From Saccharospirillum sp040881935 (GTDB lineage: Bacteria; Pseudomonadota; Gammaproteobacteria; Pseudomonadales; Natronospirillaceae), in contig NZ_JBBECH010000030.1 in NCBI RefSeq assembly GCF_040881935.1, positions 62,001 to 126,000 on the forward strand: DNA of 64,000 nucleotides, given 5' to 3'. Positions within the stretch are counted from its first letter, which is position 1. Each line of letters begins with the position of its first letter. A program made the translations under genes and the position numbers. Below, one piece after another: positions 54,360 to 61,651 of the stretch. Under the pieces are notes generated by a model. That model was not told the DNA's origin, made no database searches, and saw nothing but the letters and a program-made list of their open reading frames with translations.

Positions 54360-55168
54360 CCTCGCAACGACTTATGTATTGGAGCATTCGTTTTTATCTG
54401 GTGGTGTTCTTCATCTATTTGTTTACGCCGCTGGTGATCATGTCGGTGGCGACCTTTAACGATAGTCGTTTTCCAACCATCTGGCCCTGGCGGGACACTA
54501 CCTGGCGCTGGTTTGGTGAACTGGCCAACGATACCGCTATGTGGGGGGCATTGCTGAACAGCTTTATCGTGGGCCTTGGGGTGCTGGCACTGGCAGTACC
54601 GATCGGTGTTTCAGCCGGGTTGTTTTTGTCGACCTATGAAGGCAAAGGGAAGAATTTCTACTACAGCCTGATGCTGTCCCCCCTACTGACGCCGGGGGTT
54701 ATCATCGGTATTTCGACACTGATATTCTGGCGAAACCTGGGTGTCAGTGGCGGCATTGGTTTAACGGTTATCGCACAGGCAACGTTCATCTCCGCCTACG
54801 TCATGTTGATGGTTCTGGCACGATTGCAACGCTTCGACAGGACCCTGGAGCGTGCTGCCTACAGTCTGGGCGCGACTCACTCTCAGGTCGTTCGACGGGT
54901 ACTGCTGCCGTATCTGAAACCGGCTATTCTGACCGCGGCTGTTATCGCCTTTCTGCAGTCGTTCGAAAACTACAACACAACGCTCTTTGTGCGCGGTTTC
55001 GATACCACTCTGACGGTTTATATTGCCACCAAGGTGCGGACTGGCCTGACCCCGGCGGTTAACGCGCTCGGTTTGATTATGATTCTGGTGACGCTGGTGC
55101 TGGCCGTGGCCTACGAAGTGTTGCGCCGCCGGGAGCAGCAGCGAAAAGACGCCCGACAAAACGACTGA
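54356..55168 (+). CDS. potC: polyamine-type ABC transporter permease 2
   Basis: A 270-residue protein with six TM helices and the EAA loop (RAAYSLGATHSQVVRRVLLPYLKPA). It resembles PotC/PotI and pairs with the preceding permease. It is the last transporter gene, and a large terminator hairpin follows 21 bases after its stop. Confidence 0.93.
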   Translation: MTSQRLMYWSIRFYLVVFFIYLFTPLVIMSVATFNDSRFPTIWPWRDTTWRWFGELANDTAMWGALLNSFIVGLGVLALAVPIGVSAGLFLSTYEGKGKNFYYSLMLSPLLTPGVIIGISTLIFWRNLGVSGGIGLTVIAQATFISAYVMLMVLARLQRFDRTLERAAYSLGATHSQVVRRVLLPYLKPAILTAAVIAFLQSFENYNTTLFVRGFDTTLTVYIATKVRTGLTPAVNALGLIMILVTLVLAVAYEVLRRREQQRKDARQND

Positions 55169-55189
55169 ACCCCAACCCTTCTCCCGACT

Positions 55190-55250
55190 GGTAAAACGCT
55201 GTTTAGTGCATCGCCCGATGCGCTTCGATGGCGTTTTACCCTCTTTTTTT
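55190..55250 (+). terminator. branched terminator after the transporter operon
   Basis: GGTAAAACGC (55190-55199) pairs with GCGTTTTACC (55231-55240), enclosing a second hairpin GCATCG-CC-CGATGC (55208-55221). A T-run follows at 55244-55250. It separates the transporter genes from the ATP-grasp gene, which therefore probably has its own promoter or depends on read-through. Confidence 0.8.
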
Positions 55251-55290
55251 ACCCCTGTTTAAAAAATTCCAGTCCGGCACGGTGCCCATG

Positions 55291-55329
55291 GGTACGGCTT
55301 TTGCGGGGAATTGTAAAGCCGTCTGTACC
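55291..55329 (+). other. bulged hairpin in the leader of the ATP-grasp gene
   Basis: GGTAC-GGCTTT (55291-55301) pairs with AAAGCC and GTACC (55315-55329), with a 4-base bulge GTCT on the 3' side. It lies between the upstream terminator and the gene and has no T-run of its own, so it may be part of a structured leader. I do not match it to a riboswitch class I know. Confidence 0.4.
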
Positions 55330-55489
55330 TGGGGTCCGGTGTACCAATGGCATTCACAGGCGTATGGTAGGGACGCTCAGGGAGGGAGGCATGAATATTT
55401 CCCATAGTGCAACACGCGATGTGTTCAGTGCCTCCCCTGATCTCGCTAAAAGAGGTTGGATCCATCTATCAAACAAAGAGGCATCTCTT

Positions 55490-56716
55490 ATGAAGAAAGA
55501 TCCAAACAAGGGTTATATCGCATTGCTGGGCTGGAGCCTTAACGCCATTGAGGCTGCAGAGAAATTTGATCGACGCTACGTTGTTGTCGCGCCCGACTGG
55601 GCTGAAGAATATTGTCTGGAACACAATATTCCCTATGTCCCCTGGAATTTCGAACGGCTGAACGACCGGTCGATGGAAATTGCCCAGACACTGAAAGACA
55701 TGGGAGTGAACGTATCGATTCCGTTGTTCGAAGAAACCGTCGAATGGGCCGGTGCAATCAACTCAGTGCTGCTCGACAATCCGCGCCTGCTGGGCCAGGC
55801 GATGCTGATGCGCGACAAGTCACTGATGAAACGCCGTGCACAGCTCGGTGGCATTCGCGTGGGTATTTTCGAAGAAGCGCATGACCGCGACGACGTCATC
55901 CGCTTTTTGAAACGGGTAAACCAGACACTGCTGAAACTCGACGGTGACCCGAACGACCCAATTCATGTAAAAGCCTTCGATAAAGCTGGCTGCCTGGGAC
56001 ACAGGGTGATTCGCACGCCCGATGAAGTCGATAGCATTCCGGATGAAGAATTTCCATCGTTGATGGAATCGCATCTCGACGGCTGGGAATTTGCGGTTGA
56101 AGCCTGGATCCACAATGGCAAAATCCGTTTCCTGAACATTTCCGAATACGTCAAGCTGGGTTATTCAGTCTATGTACCGGCTTCTCCGGAACTGGAAGCC
56201 TATCGCGAGAAAATCACTGCCCAGATTGAGTTGCTGATCAAAACGTTCGACATCGAGTTCGGGTTGATTCACCCCGAGTACTTTGTAACCAGCGATGGCA
56301 CCATGTACTTTGGTGAAGTGGCGTATCGTCCGCCGGGCTTCAAAGTATTCGAGCTACTGGAGCGGGTTTACGAGGGCTTCAATGCCTACCAGGCGACCAT
56401 GCTGGTGTTTGATCCGAAGGCAACCGATGAAGAAGTCGAGGCTTATTTCCCGAAAGCCGTGACCGATGCGAAAGCTCATGCGGGTTGTTTTGGGGTGTAT
56501 CCGCGCCGGCGTGTTGTCAGCAAGTTGGAAATTCCGGAAGAAACGGAAGACCATCCATATTTTGAGTCTCACGAGCTGACGACGCCTCAGGAAGAAATTG
56601 TTACCAAGCGAACCGCCTTTGGTACCCACTGGGGCTTGCTGTTTTTTGTTGGCAAGGATTCCAAGGAAATGCACCGCCTGCTGGAACGTCAGGAAGAGCT
56701 CGATTTTTACATTTGA
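55490..56716 (+). CDS. ATP-grasp domain protein (putative carboxylate-amine ligase)
   Basis: A 408-residue protein from the ATG at 55490. A longer frame with ATG at 55391 (GGAGGGAGGC upstream) would add 33 residues. The 55490 Shine-Dalgarno AAGAGG lies in a small hairpin AAGAG-GCAT-CTCTT that could mask it. Residues 9-35 (GYIALLGWSLNAIEAAEKF) look like the pre-ATP-grasp Rossmann region. The ATP-grasp core includes DKSLMKRRAQLGGIRVG, EFAVEAWIHNGKIRFLNISEY and YFGEVAYRPPG. Such enzymes join a carboxylate to an amine or thiol using ATP. The substrate is unknown; the importer upstream suggests an amine. Confidence 0.8.
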   Translation: MKKDPNKGYIALLGWSLNAIEAAEKFDRRYVVVAPDWAEEYCLEHNIPYVPWNFERLNDRSMEIAQTLKDMGVNVSIPLFEETVEWAGAINSVLLDNPRLLGQAMLMRDKSLMKRRAQLGGIRVGIFEEAHDRDDVIRFLKRVNQTLLKLDGDPNDPIHVKAFDKAGCLGHRVIRTPDEVDSIPDEEFPSLMESHLDGWEFAVEAWIHNGKIRFLNISEYVKLGYSVYVPASPELEAYREKITAQIELLIKTFDIEFGLIHPEYFVTSDGTMYFGEVAYRPPGFKVFELLERVYEGFNAYQATMLVFDPKATDEEVEAYFPKAVTDAKAHAGCFGVYPRRRVVSKLEIPEETEDHPYFESHELTTPQEEIVTKRTAFGTHWGLLFFVGKDSKEMHRLLERQEELDFYI

Positions 56717-56785
56717 TGCGGTGTTAAGCCGGTGCTCAGAGTTAATCTGGCGAGGCAGCGAACCTCTTTTTAACGGAGAAACACG

Positions 56786-58828
56786 GTGAATCCGGATACA
56801 ACAACGCCATCCGAAGGCTCCAGGCTGGACGGCCTGATGACACAGATGGATGACGCGGTCGAAAAACTGGCGCAAGCGCCAGCGTTTTCGAAACCGGCGA
56901 AAGTAGGCCGGGTATTCGATACCGCCCGGCGGATCATGTTGCAGGATGGCGGCTGTGCTGCTCTTGAAACCCGCATTCAGGCGCTTGAAGAGGCCGGTGT
57001 GTTCTGGGGGTCGGATTGGGCAAAGCCCTCCATCCTGATACCGACACTGTCACGATATTCGCTGCAAAGCGCCGTGGCTGAGTCGGTGGTGATTGAAGCC
57101 CTCAGTGAATTGCGTTTCCTGGCTGTAGCCCAGGGCAGTTATAAGCACAGCGAGTTATCGTCTGAGCAAGCCAGTCACTTTCTGACGCAGGTGCTGGCTT
57201 CTAATCTGCCTATGTTGTTTACGCCGCCCAGCGAAGCGGAACGGGAAACACAGGGGCGGCTTGCCAAAATACCACGCAATTTGCTGGCACATCTGGCCGA
57301 CCGAATTGGTTATGAACAGATCATTGATCAGCTGATCGAGGAGATCTGGCGAATTCTGAACCAGCGACCCATCCAGGTCGATTCGATTAAGCAGATGATC
57401 ACTCAGATAGCCATTTGCCAGGCTAACCCGGAGATCGATCTGGGCATCAGCGGGCAGGGCGCTGATCGCCTGGTCAGCAGTCTATACGGGCCAACTCAGG
57501 CGTGCCGGGACGACCCTGGCGTAGACGTCTACCAGCGCAGTCTGGAGTCCATGGATTCCAGCGCTTTGCTGAAAGAAGCAACCGGTTTTGCCCGGGCCAT
57601 GCATGATACCGGCCTGGTGTCGCCCTATCATGCGACGCTGCTACGCCACTTGCGTGAAACAGACGATCATTTGCTGCCGGAAGCGTTGGGCTTATCGACC
57701 ACTGGCCGTGATTGTCTGCTGTGCTATCGCGAACTGGTTTACGCCTTGATTGGTGAGGCCGTGCATCCACAAACCCCCCAGGCTATTTACGGGCTGGCGT
57801 TGATGCTGGAGCGGGGTATTTTGTACCACCCCTCTGTTGCTCCGGCAATGTGGCGCCAGTTGGCGCTGATATTGTCTGAGTGGTCGCGCAGTCGTTTATC
57901 GATGGCCTTTGGCGATGCCATTGAACCACGGTCACGTCTGCTGGAAGGGGTGCTCTGCATGCTCGGTCAGCCATTGGGCGTTGGTCAGGGCAATAACCCA
58001 ACCTGTCAGTCCGCGCGAGCTTTATCGATGTGGGCTTATAATGACCCGGACTATCTGCTGCAAATGGTCGCTTGGGCGGCGCGGGACGATGAGATTGTCA
58101 TGCATTTTGAAGGTCAGCCGATTTCCTCCCGCGAGAGTCAGTCGGGCGTCGCCAGCAGTTTGCCCATTGATCTGGATGCGGTCTCGTTACTGGTAGTGCC
58201 TCATCTTGACCGCATTTACGCCGAAATGGGCCGTCGCTGTATTGGCCGTGAAGGGGATCCACATCGCTGGGTGAACCCTGAGTTTCACGGTTGGTGGTCC
58301 GGGCGTGGCTTCAACATAAATGTGGATGTGGCGACGGGCGCACTGGAGCATCTTGAAGATTTCCTGCGGCATTTCTACGCTTCATACCATCCGTATTACA
58401 ATGGCAATCAGCCGCTGATTCATCCACAACCAGCTGGTATTGCTGTAACTGACAGTGTCGCGCGGTTCATTGGGTGGCACGCCATCACTATTTTGCGCGT
58501 GGCGACGGATCCCGACCAGGTTATGCGGGTCTACTTCTATAACCCCAATAACGACAGCGGCCAGAACTGGGGCGATGGCGTGGAAGTGAGTACGGCCGGT
58601 AAGGGCGAGCGTTACGGCGAGGCTTCCCTGCCGTTTGCCCAGTTTGCATCGCGGCTGTACATCTTCCATTTCGATCCACTCGAACGGGGTGAACTGGCGC
58701 TGATCACCCGGGACGAGTTGGACGAAGTGGTGGGCTATATCCACCGAAGCTGGGGCGTTGGCCGGGTGCCCGCCGGAGAACTGCAGGCTGATTCGGGCCA
58801 TGGTCACTCATCAAACCCTGAAGCCTGA
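56786..58828 (+). CDS. uncharacterised 680-residue protein with possible Cys-His-Asp triad
   Basis: GTG start after GGAG (56775-56778). There is no signal peptide or TM helix, so it is probably cytoplasmic. I recognise no family. The N-terminal 350 residues are helical. In the C-terminal half Cys407 (GNNPTCQSARALSMW), His501 (NPEFHGWW) and Asp514 (INVDVATG) are spaced as in transglutaminase/papain-like enzymes, with the His-Asp distance of 13. A final beta-rich part (RVYFYNPNND, then YIFHFDPLERGE) follows. It sits between an ATP-grasp ligase and a PLP enzyme, which suggests one pathway. Confidence 0.75.
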   Translation: MNPDTTTPSEGSRLDGLMTQMDDAVEKLAQAPAFSKPAKVGRVFDTARRIMLQDGGCAALETRIQALEEAGVFWGSDWAKPSILIPTLSRYSLQSAVAESVVIEALSELRFLAVAQGSYKHSELSSEQASHFLTQVLASNLPMLFTPPSEAERETQGRLAKIPRNLLAHLADRIGYEQIIDQLIEEIWRILNQRPIQVDSIKQMITQIAICQANPEIDLGISGQGADRLVSSLYGPTQACRDDPGVDVYQRSLESMDSSALLKEATGFARAMHDTGLVSPYHATLLRHLRETDDHLLPEALGLSTTGRDCLLCYRELVYALIGEAVHPQTPQAIYGLALMLERGILYHPSVAPAMWRQLALILSEWSRSRLSMAFGDAIEPRSRLLEGVLCMLGQPLGVGQGNNPTCQSARALSMWAYNDPDYLLQMVAWAARDDEIVMHFEGQPISSRESQSGVASSLPIDLDAVSLLVVPHLDRIYAEMGRRCIGREGDPHRWVNPEFHGWWSGRGFNINVDVATGALEHLEDFLRHFYASYHPYYNGNQPLIHPQPAGIAVTDSVARFIGWHAITILRVATDPDQVMRVYFYNPNNDSGQNWGDGVEVSTAGKGERYGEASLPFAQFASRLYIFHFDPLERGELALITRDELDEVVGYIHRSWGVGRVPAGELQADSGHGHSSNPEA

Positions 58829-58929
58829 GTGACTATCATCAGCGTGCCTGTGGCATTTAATGCTGCTACGGACACGTGATCGGTGATGCTACACTGTTCG
58901 CATCATTTCGATCAGTTGAGACCGACTTA

Positions 58930-60072
58930 ATGCCATACCCGTACCTGACGGAAACCCTGGTGGCTCAGGCCCTGGGCGATATCGACGCCACCACTGGCGC
59001 ACTGATTCCCGCCATTCATAACAGTACCACCTACCAACGAGATGCCGACAATGGTTACAGCCGGGGGCGCGTATATTCGCGCGCCGATAACCCGGGCTAT
59101 GATCCGATTGAACGGGTTCTGACCGAACTGGAGCAGGGCGCTGATGCTCTGGTGTTTGCCTCCGGTATGGCCGCTTCGGTGGCGGTTTTCCAGGCATTGC
59201 AGCCAGGAGCCCACGTGATTGCGCCGGTAGTGATGTACTGGTCGTTGAGGAACTGGCTGAAGCAGTTTGCGCAGCAATGGCAGATTGGAGTCAGTTTCGT
59301 TGATACCAGCGATACCCAAGCCGTGGCCGCGGCGCTTCAGCCCGGTAAAACCGAACTGGTCTGGCTGGAGACGCCGGGTAACCCGCTCTGGACGATTGCC
59401 GACATTGAAGCCATATGCCAGCAGGCCCATGACGCCGGGGCCCGTGTTGTGGTTGATTCGACCGTTGCTACGCCGATCCATACCCAGCCATTGGTGTTGG
59501 GAGCCGACCTTGTTATGCATTCAGCGACCAAGTATCTGAATGGACATTCGGATGTGATCGCCGGTGCGTTGGTGACTGCTCGGGACGATGATTTCTGGCA
59601 ACGTTTGATTAAACAACGCTCTCAGGGTGGTGCTGTGCTTGGCCCCTTTGAGGCGGCACTGTTATTACGCGGCATGCGTACCCTGGCAATAAGGGTGCGT
59701 GAATGCTCGGCCAACGCGCACCGTCTGGCGGAGCACCTCAATGCACACCCAGCGGTTGAAGAGGTGCTGTACCCAGGTTTGCCGGGATTCGCCGGGCATG
59801 AGGTCGCTCGCCGACAAATGCGTAATGGTTTTGGCGGTATGTTGTCGGTGCGTATCAAGGGTGGTGCAGCGGCCGCTATTCAGGTGGCGGCGACACTGAA
59901 GGTGTGGAAGCGTGCCACTTCACTGGGCGGAGTTGAAAGCTTGGTCGAGCATCGTGCCAGCATTGAAGGGGAGGGCACACCCGTACCAGACGATTTGTTG
60001 CGCTTGTCGGTTGGCATCGAAGCGGTGTCCGATCTGATGGCGGATTTCGACGCGGCGTTGAGCCAGTTGTAA
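58930..60072 (+). CDS. Cys/Met-metabolism PLP-dependent enzyme (cystathionine gamma-synthase/lyase family)
   Basis: A 380-residue protein from ATG 58930 (MPYPYLTETLVAQALGD); 18 more in-frame residues upstream are unlikely. The PLP Lys201 is in HSATKYLNGHSDV. The fold matches MetB/MetC/MetZ but the sequence differs from MetZ at 38572. It could be a C-S lyase or gamma-synthase acting in the preceding genes' pathway. The gene ends exactly where a remnant of the dispersed repeat begins. Confidence 0.88.
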   Translation: MPYPYLTETLVAQALGDIDATTGALIPAIHNSTTYQRDADNGYSRGRVYSRADNPGYDPIERVLTELEQGADALVFASGMAASVAVFQALQPGAHVIAPVVMYWSLRNWLKQFAQQWQIGVSFVDTSDTQAVAAALQPGKTELVWLETPGNPLWTIADIEAICQQAHDAGARVVVDSTVATPIHTQPLVLGADLVMHSATKYLNGHSDVIAGALVTARDDDFWQRLIKQRSQGGAVLGPFEAALLLRGMRTLAIRVRECSANAHRLAEHLNAHPAVEEVLYPGLPGFAGHEVARRQMRNGFGGMLSVRIKGGAAAAIQVAATLKVWKRATSLGGVESLVEHRASIEGEGTPVPDDLLRLSVGIEAVSDLMADFDAALSQL

Positions 60073-60125
60073 CTCAAGTTTCGGAGTTCGCTGCGGTGAC
60101 GAGCATCGGGTGGCCGGGGAGGTAT
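60073..60125 (+). repeat. truncated left end of the dispersed repeat (copy G)
   Basis: CTCAAGTTTCGGAGTTCG (60073-60090) is identical to the left end of copy A. It continues with GGTGACGAGCA and GGCCGGGG, resembling copy B, and then stops matching. The core and the right end are missing. It begins at the base after the PLP gene's stop. Confidence 0.75.
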
Positions 60126-60150
60126 TTAAGCGGTACTGGCCTATGAACAG

Positions 60151-60261
60151 ATGGATTTTAAATCCCTCGACCAGACACCACTGTCACCGCCGCAATGGGT
60201 AATTGCCTACCTTGAGGCGGTAAAATGGGCCGATGACAGCCTGGTAGCAATAGCCGGTTAG
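60151..60261 (+). pseudogene. possible 3' gene remnant or small ORF
   Basis: A 36-codon frame (MDFKSLDQTPLSPPQWVIAY, continuing) that reads like normal coding sequence to its stop at 60259-60261. It has no ribosome-binding site and begins shortly after the truncated repeat. It may be the tail of a gene lost in the event that truncated the repeat, or a genuine small protein. It overlaps the last bases of the convergent YihY-family gene. Confidence 0.3.
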
Positions 60262-61580
60262 TCAGATTCCAGTTCCTCATGTTCGCGTACCAGATCTTCC
60301 AGTGTCTGGTCTTTAAACGCCGTTTCCAGCGCTTGCTGGATGGTGTTCTGCAGCGTCGCGGTATAGACGGGCGTTGCCAGTTTCGAGTCGGGCGCGCGGA
60401 TGACCTGCAGCAGGTCTGCCATTCCGATTTGATCGAGTGGGCGAGCCGGTGTCAGCCGGTGCTCTTCACTGCGCACGATCAGTTGTGCCTCCAGTAATTT
60501 GTCCATTAGGCGATCGACCACGTCAGGGTCAACGTTCATTTCACTGCTTAATGTCGCTGCTTTCAAACCGGGTTGGTTGCGGTCGAACCGTCGGGCGATG
60601 CGAATCATCAGGGTCAGACCAACAGCCTCATCGGTTTCAGCGCTGGGCAGAACGGTCTGACGCCTGCGAATATACCGAAAGTTTTGGCTGTAGTAGGCCA
60701 CGGTGGCACCGGTCAACAGCACCAGCCATGACAGGTAGATCCAGACCAGCAGCAGAATGCCGACCGCAAAACCGGAATAAATAGCGGTGTACTGGGTGGA
60801 ACTGGCGACGAAGAGGGTAAACAGGTAGCCAAGGGTTTGCCACATGAAACCGGCCACGGTACCGCCGATCAGGGCGTGACGGAACTTTACCGAGGTATTG
60901 GGAATAAAAATATACAGAAAGGTGAACAGAGAGATAATAACGACATAGGGTACCAGACGTGTCATTACACTGAAGAGCCAACCGAGTGGCTCTAATGCCA
61001 GCAGCGTTGCTACCGTATCGGAGCTAACCAGAGCCGCAGTGGCACCCAGCGTAGAGAAGGCGAGCAAGGGGCCAATCAGAATAACGCTCATGTAATTGCT
61101 GAAGCGCTGAGCCAGTGGGCGAATTTGGCTAACACGCCAGACCTGGTTAAAAGAACGCTCTACTTTTTGAACCAGAGAAATGACCGTGTACACCAGAATA
61201 CCAAGACCGACGGCACCCAATACCCCGACACGGATGTTATCGACAAAGTCGAGTACATTGCTGGTGATTTCCTCACTGCGTGCCCCCAGTGGCGCCAGAA
61301 GCAGGCTCTGCAACAGGGGTTCCAGCTGGTTGTGAACGCCGAAGCCTTTGAGAACCGAAAAACTCAGCGCCAGAAACGGGACGATGGACAGCAGGGTGGT
61401 ATACACCAGACTCATCGCATGCAGATTGGTGTTGCCGCGAGTCAAATCTTTGATGACGGCAAATCCAACCCTGGCTATCCGAATGCCCAGTCGTCCCGGG
61501 CCAGGCAATTTGGATAGGTTAGGGTGCCACAACCATTCCTGAGCCTGGGTAAACCAGTTTTTTGGGTTGGAGTCAGCCAC
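60258..61580 (-). CDS. YihY/virulence factor BrkB family membrane protein
   Basis: A 440-residue protein with a GTG start and a purine-rich site (AGGATAGGG) upstream. Six TM helices occupy about 35-310 (conserved LLSIVPFLALSFSVLKGFG and the late GFAVGILLLVWIYLSWLVLLTGA). A cytoplasmic winged-helix-like tail follows (about 330-440), which the shorter family members lack. The family was once called RNase BN in error; its function is unknown. metH lies upstream on the same strand, 71 bases away. Confidence 0.9.
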   Translation of the reverse strand: MADSNPKNWFTQAQEWLWHPNLSKLPGPGRLGIRIARVGFAVIKDLTRGNTNLHAMSLVYTTLLSIVPFLALSFSVLKGFGVHNQLEPLLQSLLLAPLGARSEEITSNVLDFVDNIRVGVLGAVGLGILVYTVISLVQKVERSFNQVWRVSQIRPLAQRFSNYMSVILIGPLLAFSTLGATAALVSSDTVATLLALEPLGWLFSVMTRLVPYVVIISLFTFLYIFIPNTSVKFRHALIGGTVAGFMWQTLGYLFTLFVASSTQYTAIYSGFAVGILLLVWIYLSWLVLLTGATVAYYSQNFRYIRRRQTVLPSAETDEAVGLTLMIRIARRFDRNQPGLKAATLSSEMNVDPDVVDRLMDKLLEAQLIVRSEEHRLTPARPLDQIGMADLLQVIRAPDSKLATPVYTATLQNTIQQALETAFKDQTLEDLVREHEELESD

Positions 61581-61651
61581 GTGTCCCTATCCTCTGTGTA
61601 ATGGCGTTCAGTATCACAGGAAAACAGCGTGACTGACAACTGCGCCTCTGG

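Noticed and set aside
55251..55390. Guanidine, glycine or other known riboswitch upstream of the ATP-grasp gene
   Set aside because: The conserved bases I remember for these classes are not present in the expected order. Only generic hairpins are seen.
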